This document shows positions 8,670-16,518 of a stretch of DNA of 64,000 nt, in pieces. Source of the DNA: RGIG8775 sp045537235. Lineage in GTDB: Bacteria > Bacillota > Clostridia > Oscillospirales > CAG-272. The stretch covers positions 62,001-126,000 of the forward strand of contig JAZSPB010000156.1 in the NCBI GenBank assembly GCA_045537235.1, read 5' to 3'. Under the pieces are notes generated by a model. The model saw nothing but the letters and a program-made list of their open reading frames with translations, searched no databases and was not told the origin of the DNA. The stretch's first letter is position 1. Each line of letters begins with the position of its first letter. Position numbers and translations under genes: made by a program.

Positions 8670-10895
8670 ATGACCAAAGCAGACCGCCTGTTCGAACAGT
8701 TTCCCGAATATATCAAACGCTTTATCTATGAAAGCGGCTGGGACTCTTTGCGAGAGGTGCAGATTGCCGCAGCGGAAAGTCTTTGGAACGGCGACAACAA
8801 CCTTTTACTTTGCTCCTCCACGGCCAGCGGAAAAACAGAAGCGGTCTTCTTTCCCATCCTCGCAGATTTGGATCGCGATCCCTCTGCAAGCATTGCCGTG
8901 CTTTACATCGCACCGATCAAAAGTCTTATCAACGACCAGTTTTTGCGCATGGAAACACTCCTTGAGGAAAGTGGCATTCCCGTATTCCATTGGCACGGAG
9001 ATGTTGCCGCCTCACACAAAAAGCAACTGCTTGACGATCCGCGCGGCGTTTTACAGATTACGCCCGAGTCATTGGAATCCATGCTCATCAATCGTTCTAA
9101 CGATATTGTTCGTCTGTTTCATGACGTCAGATATGTTATTATCGATGAAATTCATTCACTGATCGGAAGTGACCGCGGCAGTCAGATCATTTGTCAACTG
9201 ACTCGATTGGGGCGGCTCATTGGTAAGCACCCTCGTCGCATCGGACTTTCGGCAACGATCGGGGATCCGGAAGAAGTTGCGCGTTGGATGTCCTTTGGGA
9301 GTGGGCGCGGAGTAGATATTCCTGCCATACAGCCTGCAAAGATTACATGGAGATTGGGGCTTGAGCATTTTTACATTCAAAATCAAAACTTTGATCAATC
9401 CAATGTTCGCGTGCCGATGACTCAGGGGGCAGCCAAAGCCGGATTTGATGCCGGTTTTGAATATATGTACGATTGTGTAAAGGACAAAAAAGCCCTTGTT
9501 TTTTCCAATTCCCGTGAAGAAACCGAATATATTACCGCCACGATGCGCCAAATTGCACGCAAACGGGGGGAGAGAGATGTATTTCTCATCCATCACGGAA
9601 ATCTTTCCGCAAGCCTTCGAGAGGAGGCAGAAAGCAGAATGAAAGATGACGAGCAACAGCAACTTGTCACTTGCGCAACCGTCACTATGGAACTGGGCAT
9701 TGACATCGGAAAACTTCAACGAGTTCTCCAATACGACTCACCGCACTCGGTAGCCGGCTTTTTACAGCGTCTCGGTAGATCGGGACGGCGCAATGACCCT
9801 CCCGAAATGATGATGGTCTTCCGAGAGGACGAGCCTTTGCCCGATGCCCCCCTGCCACAATTGATTCCGTGGGGACTTATTCGCGCAATTGCCATCATTC
9901 AGCTCTACATCGAGGAGCGATTTATCGAGCCTCCCAGCATCAAAAAAATGCCCATGAGCCTGCTGTTCCATCAAACATTAAGTGTTTTATCCTCAGGAGG
10001 GGAGTTATCCGCCAAACAACTGGCTGAACGCATTCTGGTACTTCCGCCATTTTCAAAAATCGAAAAAGAAGATTATCGAACCCTCTTGGTTTCCATGGTT
10101 AACAATGAGCTCTTGGAAATGACCGACGAAGGTGGATTGATCGTAGGACTGGAAGGCGAAAAATTGATAAACAGCTTTAAATTTTATGCCGTATTCAAGG
10201 ACAGTGAAGATTTCACCGTTCGATGCACCTCCGATGAGATCGGTACCATAACAACACCGCCTCCTCCGGGAGACCGTTTTGCCCTCGCAGGAAGAGTATG
10301 GGAGGTGGAAGAGGTCGACACGACACGACGACTGGTCTATGTCCACGAGGTAGACGGTAAAATGGAGGTCTCTTGGCCGGGAGATTACGGAGAGATCCAC
10401 ACAAGAATTTTAGAGCGAATGAAGCGGGTACTGGAAGAGGACATCCAATATCCTTATCTCAAGGAAAATGCCAAAGCGAGATTGGTGGCCGCAAGGGTAC
10501 TTACCAAGAACACCGGCTTAACAAAGCGATCCCTCGTCAGCTTGGGCGGGCTTACCAAGTGTTGGTTTCCTTGGATCGGTACACGGTCGTTTCGTACACT
10601 TGTACGATATCTCAAGGTCAATGCCACCAAATTCGGCATCAGCAATATTTCTTATGACGGATGCAATTATATTTGTTTCCGCCTTGATAAAGGAAGCGAA
10701 GAGGATTTGGTTGAAGCGATGCAAAGCGACGTAAAGCTCCATGGAATTCCGTGTCATAACCTTGTTTTTTCCGGGGAAACGCCAATTATTGATAAATATG
10801 ATCCCTATATTCCCTCGGATCTACTCAAAAAAGCATATTCCATCGATCGGCTTCGCTCGGATGAGGTGGAAGATCGGATCTTATCGCTGATTTGA
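8670..10895 (+). CDS. Lhr/BrxHI-like superfamily 2 DEAD/DEAH helicase
   Basis: 741 residues. The two RecA-like domains carry a Q-motif Gln near 31, motif I TASGKTE (51-57), motif II DEIH (159-162), motif III SAT (194-196) and motif VI QRLGRSGRR (366-374). After about residue 400 comes a winged-helix and beta-barrel type C-terminus, as in Lhr-like ATP-dependent helicases. BrxHI proteins of BREX loci have this form and are encoded next to BrxD, the same pairing as here. Two starts are possible; the ATG at 8670 is preferred over 8664 because AGGAGAG ends at 8663. It is the last gene of the module, before a terminator. Confidence 0.85.
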   Translation: MTKADRLFEQFPEYIKRFIYESGWDSLREVQIAAAESLWNGDNNLLLCSSTASGKTEAVFFPILADLDRDPSASIAVLYIAPIKSLINDQFLRMETLLEESGIPVFHWHGDVAASHKKQLLDDPRGVLQITPESLESMLINRSNDIVRLFHDVRYVIIDEIHSLIGSDRGSQIICQLTRLGRLIGKHPRRIGLSATIGDPEEVARWMSFGSGRGVDIPAIQPAKITWRLGLEHFYIQNQNFDQSNVRVPMTQGAAKAGFDAGFEYMYDCVKDKKALVFSNSREETEYITATMRQIARKRGERDVFLIHHGNLSASLREEAESRMKDDEQQQLVTCATVTMELGIDIGKLQRVLQYDSPHSVAGFLQRLGRSGRRNDPPEMMMVFREDEPLPDAPLPQLIPWGLIRAIAIIQLYIEERFIEPPSIKKMPMSLLFHQTLSVLSSGGELSAKQLAERILVLPPFSKIEKEDYRTLLVSMVNNELLEMTDEGGLIVGLEGEKLINSFKFYAVFKDSEDFTVRCTSDEIGTITTPPPPGDRFALAGRVWEVEEVDTTRRLVYVHEVDGKMEVSWPGDYGEIHTRILERMKRVLEEDIQYPYLKENAKARLVAARVLTKNTGLTKRSLVSLGGLTKCWFPWIGTRSFRTLVRYLKVNATKFGISNISYDGCNYICFRLDKGSEEDLVEAMQSDVKLHGIPCHNLVFSGETPIIDKYDPYIPSDLLKKAYSIDRLRSDEVEDRILSLI

Positions 10896-10904
10896 AACTC
10901 AACT

Positions 10905-10947
10905 GTAGTCGCCTATGGCAACAGCTCCCCCCTCGGAGGAAGCCTTG
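10905..10947. repeat. Possible remnant of a GC-rich small interspersed repeat (MITE-like end)
   Basis: A GC-rich patch in an AT-rich spacer reads, on the minus strand, GGCTTCCTCCGAGGGGGGAG followed by CTGTTGCCATAGGCGAC. The form (GGCT..CCTC..GAGG..GGAGCTGT) resembles the ends of short palindromic repeats common in gut Clostridia. No second copy or opposite end is visible in the window, so identity is tentative. The 10896-11168 spacer otherwise holds only the terminator at 11025-11060 and the leader of the next gene. Confidence 0.35.
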
Positions 10948-11024
10948 CTCAACTCGTTCAATCAGTTGACAAATTCAAATTGGCTGAAAAACAACCGTTA
11001 GATGTCACAGTACAAATGTATAAA

Positions 11025-11060
11025 AAAACAGTATGGGCGACAAAGCTCATGCTGTTTTCT
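11025..11060 (+). terminator. Intrinsic terminator of the TerB/ATPase/helicase module
   Basis: Arms AAAACAGTATGGGC and GCTCATGCTGTTTT pair over 14 positions (two wobble pairs) around a six-base loop, followed by CTTATTTTTC. It stands 130 bases after the helicase stop. Confidence 0.75.
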
Positions 11061-11168
11061 TATTTTTCATCATTTTCAGTACATTTCTACCACATCCTTA
11101 AATTTCTTCTTTAGAATTGTTGGATTTCGGAAAAAATATTTGAGAAAACAAAGAAGGGAAGTGAAATT

Positions 11169-11954
11169 ATAAAACGCAGAATATACAGAAGTGCCCCATT
11201 TCTTCTAATTATTTTACTTTTGGCATTACCGCTGACAGTAAGTGCTCACCGTTCGGATGTATATAGTTGGTACTGTGTTCGAAATAAAGACCATAAACAA
11301 CCTGTAGCGGATAGTGAGATCCGCTTTGTCGAAGAATACAACGGCTATCATGTTGACAAAAAGCATGGAGACGATAACGAAGAAAAGGTGGTTTATCTCA
11401 CGTTTGATGCAGGCTATGAGAACGGCAATGTGGCAAAGATTTTGGATATATTAAAGCAAGAAAATGTTCAGGGAGCTTTTTTTGTTCTTGGTAATTTAGT
11501 CACCTCAAACACAGACCTTATCAATCGGATGATTTCGGAAGGACACACGGTTTGTAACCACACCTACTCACACAAAGATATGACAAAACTCACCAAAGAG
11601 CAATTTTCGGGAGAGCTAAAAAAGCTGGAAGATATTTATACCCAATATACAAATGCCATTATGCCGAAGTATTATCGACCGCCTGAAGGACGTTTTTCTC
11701 TTGAAAATATGAAATATGCGGATGAACTCGGATATAAAACCATCTTTTGGAGTTTTGCGTATGCAGACTGGGATAATGGAAAACAAATGTCCCCAGAATC
11801 GGCCAAGGAAAAAATTCTCACCAATATGCATAACGGTGCAATCATTTTGCTTCATCCAACTTCAAGCACCAATGCGGCCATTCTCGGAGATGTAATTCAT
11901 GAACTGAAAAATCAAGGTTATTCTTTTGGAACACTGGATCAACTTACCGCATAA
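11169..11954 (+). CDS. Secreted PdaA-like polysaccharide deacetylase
   Basis: A NodB-fold (CE4) de-N-acetylase. Motif 1 is LTFDAGYENG, the metal and base Asp form seen in PdaA, the spore-cortex muramic delta-lactam enzyme. Motif 2 is NHTYSH, motif 3 is YYRPPEGRFS, then WSFAYADWD and the C-terminal IILLHPTSSTNA. The first standard start codon, TTG at 11220, falls inside a signal peptide. Reading upstream in frame gives KRRIYRSAPFLLIILLLA and LPLTVSA, a perfect signal sequence, preceded by the ribosome site AGAAGGGAAGTG (11152-11163). The likely start is therefore a non-standard ATA at 11169 (or ATT at 11166), giving about 261 residues. It overlaps a second deacetylase gene. Confidence 0.8.
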   Translation: MKRRIYRSAPFLLIILLLALPLTVSAHRSDVYSWYCVRNKDHKQPVADSEIRFVEEYNGYHVDKKHGDDNEEKVVYLTFDAGYENGNVAKILDILKQENVQGAFFVLGNLVTSNTDLINRMISEGHTVCNHTYSHKDMTKLTKEQFSGELKKLEDIYTQYTNAIMPKYYRPPEGRFSLENMKYADELGYKTIFWSFAYADWDNGKQMSPESAKEKILTNMHNGAIILLHPTSSTNAAILGDVIHELKNQGYSFGTLDQLTA

Positions 11955-12627
11955 TTTTCACCGAAAACACGGAATCCGATTCCTTTGTCTGCTTTTGGTG
12001 TTCTCTCTTTTCTCCCCTTCGATCTCCGCCGAAAAGGGAAGCACCAATGTGTACCATCGCCACGACAATGACCGCATGAAGGTTGCTCTCACCTTTGACG
12101 ATGGACCGCATCCGCTTCTCACACCTATCATTTTGGATATTCTAGCAAAATACCATGTAAAAGCCACCTTTTTTATTGTAGGAGAAAATGCCGTCAATTA
12201 TCCTGATGTTGTCGAGCGAATCCTCAAAGAAGGCCATGAGATCGGCAACCATACCCACACCCACGATAAAATTGACACCTTTGAGCTTGAACAATGTGAA
12301 AAAACCATCTATGAGCTGACCGATTATAGGACAAAATTATTTCGTCCACCTGAGGGACTTATCAACGGAACCATCAAAAACGTATCGGAAAATATGGGAT
12401 ATGATATTATTTTGTGGAATATTGACACCCGTGATTGGGATCATACCGATCCGAATGCCATATACAAAAATGTAACTGAAAATATCAGTTCCGGCAGTAT
12501 CATTCTTATGCATGATTATATCAGTTATCACAGCCCCACACCGAAGGCATTGGAGTTGATGCTTCCAAAATTGATGGATGACGGGTTTCAATTTGTGGTA
12601 GTAAGTGAATTGATTGGCTCCCAATAA
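11926..12627 (+). CDS. Second secreted NodB-type polysaccharide deacetylase
   Basis: 233 residues. An N-terminal hydrophobic signal (core about 18-33, ending SPSISA) leads into a CE4 domain: motif 1 VALTFDDGPHPLLTP, motif 2 GNHTHTHDKI, motif 3 FRPPEGLING, then the WNIDTRDW region and SIILMHDY, which carries the C-terminal His. It would remove acetyl groups from peptidoglycan or another extracellular glycan. The start is weakly defined: a TTG inside the 3' end of the upstream deacetylase gene with AAGG eight bases before it. The 29-base overlap implies translational coupling, so the tandem pair is likely made together, plausibly for spore cortex or wall modification. Confidence 0.85.
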   Translation: MEHWINLPHNFHRKHGIRFLCLLLVFSLFSPSISAEKGSTNVYHRHDNDRMKVALTFDDGPHPLLTPIILDILAKYHVKATFFIVGENAVNYPDVVERILKEGHEIGNHTHTHDKIDTFELEQCEKTIYELTDYRTKLFRPPEGLINGTIKNVSENMGYDIILWNIDTRDWDHTDPNAIYKNVTENISSGSIILMHDYISYHSPTPKALELMLPKLMDDGFQFVVVSELIGSQ

Positions 12628-12704
12628 AGTGATTGATTTTGATAGGTTCAAAAACCGCGTTCGTTCAAAAGTATTTCAAAAAATCAATCATATATAAATA
12701 TAAA

Positions 12705-12738
12705 AATGTGCGTACCCCAAAGCATACGCACATTTTTT
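12705..12738. terminator. Bidirectional intrinsic terminator
   Basis: AAAATGTGCGTA and TACGCACATTTTTT form an 11-bp stem with A and T tracts outside, between convergent genes (deacetylase on +, membrane protein on -). Confidence 0.85.
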
Positions 12739-12740
12739 CT

Positions 12741-14150
12741 TTATTCAGGCTTGTAAACTACTTGGAACTGTTCGCAAACCACTCGCATATCCTCGCTAAA
12801 GGAAAGACCAAATTTTTTCATTTCTTGAGAAAAGGTCTCTTTATGAGTGCGCGACCAATGCTTCAAGCTCTTATCGCCTTCGCCCTCCAATTGGGCGTGT
12901 TCTTCTGTGATTTTTTGGAAGGGAAGAACATAAACCTTAGTTGTCTGCGTAATACAAACCGCCTGCGCCTTGGAGTTGAGAATCACGCTATATTCGCCAA
13001 CTCTGGGCAATGACATTTCTTTTGCTGCATATAAGGGGTGTGCAGAAGATGTCGCTGTCTTTTCTCCGGAAACCACCAGCTTTGCCTTATTGTCTACATC
13101 ACCATCAAAAGTTACCAAGCGGTAAGACTCGTCCGCGTCAACATTTCCCGATTCCAAAAACATTTTCCACATTTCGTCCGCCGATATTCCCGTATCATCC
13201 GAAAACAATGCCGTCTCCGTGGTCTCTTCGTGTTCTTCAATTTCCGCATAAGGCGACGGATCGATCATATACCGCTTGATAACGGGATATGCCGCATAAG
13301 TCGTGGTGAACATGGGAATAGCCGCAATATAAAGGATCGGGAGAATAACACCAATCGGGGTAAAGGAAATAATCAGCAGAACATTAATGCCCAAAAGAAC
13401 AAGGATCCAAAGAATTGCCAAAACATTTCTCTTGATACCCAACATTACAAAAATCAAAGCATTCTTGAAAATCTTCATAATTTTCATATCGAAAGTCACC
13501 AGCATCAAATACATATAAAAACGCATAATGATGTAAATAATAGCAATCGCAACATTGGCTATATAAAGGAAATCCCACATAAAGCCGATTGCAATGCTGT
13601 TAGCCATGCTATAGATATTAATGCCGAGAACAAAGAGAATCAAGAAATCAACGAGTCCGAAAAGAAAACCTTGTTTTGCATTGCGTTTGATCGCATGCTT
13701 GATATCGGAAAAGATGAAAACAGGACGTCCGTTTACCATTTCTCTCATCAAATAAGTAAAACTGACATTGCACCAACCAAAGAACAAAGCAAAGATCAAA
13801 ACCGCAATTCCGATGGTTGCATACATTCCGATAGAAGGAATCGGAACGTTTAGCTGTGGCGATGACAGCATCTGCAAAATTTGATTGGCCGGTGAAGGAT
13901 CCATCTCCATGATACCGCTGAACACAGGGAATGTCAGGTCGGTAAGTGTCGGCTGCTTTTCTGACCAAAAATAAGCAAAAAAAGCAACAGCCAGAGGAAC
14001 AAACTGTAAAATTGCCAATAAGTTGATGGATACCAATTTGCTCAACTTACGCCAAAGAGACTTAAAATAATATCGGATATTGGGAGTAGTATCCTCGTTA
14101 GGCTCAACACCTTTTCCATCCTTATTTAAATTGAATAATTTTAACTTCAT
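12741..14150 (-). CDS. Polytopic membrane protein, YesL/DUF624-like
   Basis: 469 residues with about six hydrophobic segments between residues 40 and 310, then a soluble tail of about 150 residues rich in Glu, Asp and Ser. The core (a SINLLAILQFVPLAVAFFAY-type first helix, and later YLMLVTFDMKIMKIFKNALI before a hydrophobic run) resembles DUF624/YesL, a family often near carbohydrate ABC transporters; the match is by eye and modest. It is the second gene of a pair, 13 bases after a smaller membrane protein gene, with AAGGAC before its ATG. Function is unknown. Confidence 0.6.
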   Translation of the reverse strand: MKLKLFNLNKDGKGVEPNEDTTPNIRYYFKSLWRKLSKLVSINLLAILQFVPLAVAFFAYFWSEKQPTLTDLTFPVFSGIMEMDPSPANQILQMLSSPQLNVPIPSIGMYATIGIAVLIFALFFGWCNVSFTYLMREMVNGRPVFIFSDIKHAIKRNAKQGFLFGLVDFLILFVLGINIYSMANSIAIGFMWDFLYIANVAIAIIYIIMRFYMYLMLVTFDMKIMKIFKNALIFVMLGIKRNVLAILWILVLLGINVLLIISFTPIGVILPILYIAAIPMFTTTYAAYPVIKRYMIDPSPYAEIEEHEETTETALFSDDTGISADEMWKMFLESGNVDADESYRLVTFDGDVDNKAKLVVSGEKTATSSAHPLYAAKEMSLPRVGEYSVILNSKAQAVCITQTTKVYVLPFQKITEEHAQLEGEGDKSLKHWSRTHKETFSQEMKKFGLSFSEDMRVVCEQFQVVYKPE

Positions 14151-14163
14151 TTTCTATTCGTCC

Positions 14164-14751
14164 TTATATTTTTGAAATCAAAAAATAATAAACAGCATTG
14201 AGAAGAATAAGCAACGCAAGCTCTCCGCAAACGGTAAAAAAACAAGCGATTATATCTATCGATCGTTTTCGTTGCCACCATGAAAACGTGGCGGAAGCAA
14301 AACAGATCAGTACAGCGAAAAGTGCCACATGATAAAGAAAAAATATCAACCAAAAAACACAGCCGCGGGCAAAAGAAACATTTGATCCAATCGAGCTGAT
14401 CATATAAGCACCGCAAAAGCCAAATAGAAAGCTTCGATAACCAAGCACGCAAAAAACAAAACTTTTTTGGATCTTGACAAGGGGAGAAACGGCAATTAAA
14501 AGCAAACAGATCAAATCGCTGCGAGATGCCAAAATCACTGCCCAAAGAAAGTCTGTTAAACTATGAATATTTTGCACAGAAAAGGAAAAATACTGCCATA
14601 GATACAGCGTGCTGCTTTCCGTCACGGGAAATACGCCGAAATGAAATGAAAAGTTTCCCACAATGAGTGCCACGAGGCAAATGAACATCAACCAAAGAAC
14701 ATCGATAAAATCAGGTTGATTTCTTTGTGTTTTTATCATAGAACGATTCAT
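14164..14751 (-). CDS. Polytopic membrane protein of unknown function
   Basis: 195 residues from the ATG at 14751, chosen over an ATG 63 bases upstream because AAAGGATC sits eight bases before it and nothing like it precedes the longer form. About five hydrophobic segments are seen. One segment, GYRSFLFGFCGAYM, vaguely recalls SpoIIM-like proteins, but this is too weak to name it. It is tightly followed by the DUF624-like gene, so the two form an operon. Confidence 0.55.
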   Translation of the reverse strand: MNRSMIKTQRNQPDFIDVLWLMFICLVALIVGNFSFHFGVFPVTESSTLYLWQYFSFSVQNIHSLTDFLWAVILASRSDLICLLLIAVSPLVKIQKSFVFCVLGYRSFLFGFCGAYMISSIGSNVSFARGCVFWLIFFLYHVALFAVLICFASATFSWWQRKRSIDIIACFFTVCGELALLILLNAVYYFLISKI

Positions 14752-14925
14752 TGGCAGATCCTTTCCCAAAGCAAGTAACACAAAACAACTATAAATTATA
14801 TATGAAAGGATCAATATAAATATACTTTATTAGTATATCACATCTTTTTTAACAAATCAAGACGAAGTAGGGAAAATATTTCGCTTTTTGTTCATAAATA
14901 TCTTTAAAAATCGAAATCAAAAAGA

Positions 14926-14957
14926 AAAATCGACCGCGGTTTTCGGTTTTGCGGTCG
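14926..14957 (-). terminator. Intrinsic terminator of the SpoU methyltransferase gene
   Basis: AATCGACCGC and GCGGTCGATT arms. On the minus strand the second arm continues into TTTTCTTTTTG, just after the methyltransferase stop at 14966. Confidence 0.8.
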
Positions 14958-14965
14958 ATTGGATT

Positions 14966-15751
14966 TTAACGATTTTGTCGATAAATTTCATATGCCATGA
15001 TCGTCGCGGCAGAAGCTGTAGAAAGGGAACCGCGAAAATCTCTCCCGTATTCTACTCGCGCAACAATGTCGGCCTGCTTTTCGATAATGGCCGATATACC
15101 TCGTTTTTCGCCTCCAACAATTAAAAAAATCGGTTTTTTCATATCTGCATCGTACATGGAAACCGAGTTGCGAATGCCGGAACAAACGATCTTATAGCCG
15201 TTATTCTTGAAAAAGGTTATCGCCTCTTGTGGCTCGGCGATATACATATTCATCAATTCAGAGGCACCGGCGGAAGACTTGGCAACAATTCCGGCAACGT
15301 CCATCCAGTTTCTGGGCGGAAGAATAATCCCATCGGCACCAGAAGCATATACAGAGCGAACAGAGTAACCAAAGTTATACGGATCCTCAACACCGTCGAG
15401 CATTACATATACGCCGTTAGACACGATTTTGTCTACATTTTCTTCCAGTAATCCTATTTTTCTTGACTCGCATTCGGCAATGATTCCACCATGAGTATTG
15501 CCCGTGGTTTTGGAATTAATATCGATATGATCCACTAAATGGATCTCAAATCCCAATTGAATTGATTTTTTTCGCAAGAATGCCAATTCACGAGTTTTAT
15601 TGAGGGCTTTTGCCTTATCCACCAAAATGCGAATAATTTTCCTTGGAGAATTTACATTTTGTTCACAATTTTTGATAATAGCTGAAATTGAGGTCATTCC
15701 TTCAAAGATATTTCCATCGGTGCAGGTTAAATAGGTTTCTTTTTTTGCCAT
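14966..15751 (-). CDS. TrmH/SpoU family RNA 2'-O-methyltransferase (RlmB-like)
   Basis: 261 residues with a SPOUT methyltransferase fold that uses S-adenosylmethionine to methylate a ribose in rRNA or tRNA. Motif 1 is GVEDPYNFGYSVRSVYA with the catalytic-type Asn and Arg. Motif 2 is LIVGGEKRGIS. Motif 3 reads RGSLSTASAATI, where the usual SLN(V/A)S Asn is Ser. A roughly 95-residue N-terminal region precedes it, like the L30e-type substrate domain of RlmB. The start is the ATG behind AAAAGGACC; an in-frame TTG 18 bases upstream is disfavoured. It is divergent from spoIIID. Confidence 0.75.
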   Translation of the reverse strand: MAKKETYLTCTDGNIFEGMTSISAIIKNCEQNVNSPRKIIRILVDKAKALNKTRELAFLRKKSIQLGFEIHLVDHIDINSKTTGNTHGGIIAECESRKIGLLEENVDKIVSNGVYVMLDGVEDPYNFGYSVRSVYASGADGIILPPRNWMDVAGIVAKSSAGASELMNMYIAEPQEAITFFKNNGYKIVCSGIRNSVSMYDADMKKPIFLIVGGEKRGISAIIEKQADIVARVEYGRDFRGSLSTASAATIMAYEIYRQNR

Positions 15752-15776
15752 AAATGCGGTCCTTTTCAAAAATACG

Positions 15777-15805
15777 TTATAATTTGAGATTAGATTTCAT
15801 AAAAT
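15777..15805 (+). promoter_or_regulatory. Possible sigma-E-like promoter of spoIIID
   Basis: TTATAAT (15777-15783) and CATAAAAT (15798-15805) are spaced 14 bases apart, a pattern close to sporulation sigma-E promoters. spoIIID is sigma-E dependent in Bacillus. Inferred from motif and context only. Confidence 0.35.
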
Positions 15806-15832
15806 GGTATTACCATAACCGTTAAAGGAAGA

Positions 15833-16108
15833 ATGAGCTTTATGATGTACATATCCACCGCCAAAGAAAGATGTATCATATTGGGAACGTATCTTGTAGA
15901 AAATAACTTAACTGTAAGAGCAGTAGCTCAAAAATTTGGGATCAGCAAAAGCACAGTACATAAAGATGTTACGCAAACGCTAAAGCGTACCAATATCAAG
16001 CTCTACGAAGAGGTCAAGAATGTTTTGGAAAAAAACAAACAAGAGCGACACATTAGAGGCGGCGAAGCGACTCGACAAAAATATATTATACAAAAAGCAG
16101 CAGACTAA
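15833..16108 (+). CDS. spoIIID: Sporulation transcriptional regulator SpoIIID
   Basis: 91 residues, nearly collinear with Bacillus SpoIIID (93 residues). It is a mother-cell DNA-binding protein that switches genes between the sigma-E and sigma-K phases. The helix-turn-helix lies at about 26-50 (VRAVAQKFGISKSTVHKDVT), and the signature IRGGEATRQKY is near the C-terminus. AAAGGAAG lies very close to the first ATG; the ATGs at 15842 or 15845 would have better spacing, giving a protein three or four residues shorter. It is monocistronic, with a terminator about 110 bases downstream. Confidence 0.93.
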   Translation: MSFMMYISTAKERCIILGTYLVENNLTVRAVAQKFGISKSTVHKDVTQTLKRTNIKLYEEVKNVLEKNKQERHIRGGEATRQKYIIQKAAD

Positions 16109-16216
16109 AGATTATTACCAACAAACCAAAGTCGTTTGTATTGAATCAATTCAATGAAATCTATCCGGTCTTACAAAAACAATTGTAACTTAATTATACC
16201 ATAGATATTATACCAC

Positions 16217-16259
16217 AAACACGCCGATCTTGCAACCCTTTGGTTGGGCGTGTTTTTCT
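16217..16259 (+). terminator. Intrinsic terminator after spoIIID
   Basis: AAACACGCC and GGCGTGTTT arms followed by TTCTTTTT. The surrounding gene-free stretch 16109-16518 otherwise holds a weak AACACC/GGTGTT hairpin (16363-16385) and the promoter of the next gene. Confidence 0.75.
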
Positions 16260-16461
16260 TTTTGGAGAGAAATTGCATCAAACTCTCTCTATTTTCTTGT
16301 TTCCGCTCCCTCAATTATATAAAATTTGCATTTTGTATAATTGACACACTGTTTCTGTTGGGAACACCTCGATTCCCTCGGTGTTAAGATATCGGGCAAA
16401 TCTACAAATAATCAAAACTTCAATTTACAAAGAAAAATACGATTCTTTTTCACAAAAAGAC

Positions 16462-16490
16462 TTGAAATACAGAAGACAAAATGCTATAAT
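16462..16490 (+). promoter_or_regulatory. Sigma-A promoter of the flavodoxin-like gene
   Basis: TTGAAA (16462-16467) and TATAAT (16485-16490) with 17-base spacing, 28 bases before the start codon. Confidence 0.75.
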
Positions 16491-16518
16491 TATATTATCA
16501 ATTATTCGGAGGTTTATC

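Noticed and set aside
16109..16518. Possible small RNA gene in the spacer after spoIIID
   Set aside because: Only a terminator, a weak hairpin and the next gene's promoter are visible; no independent promoter-terminator pair is supported.
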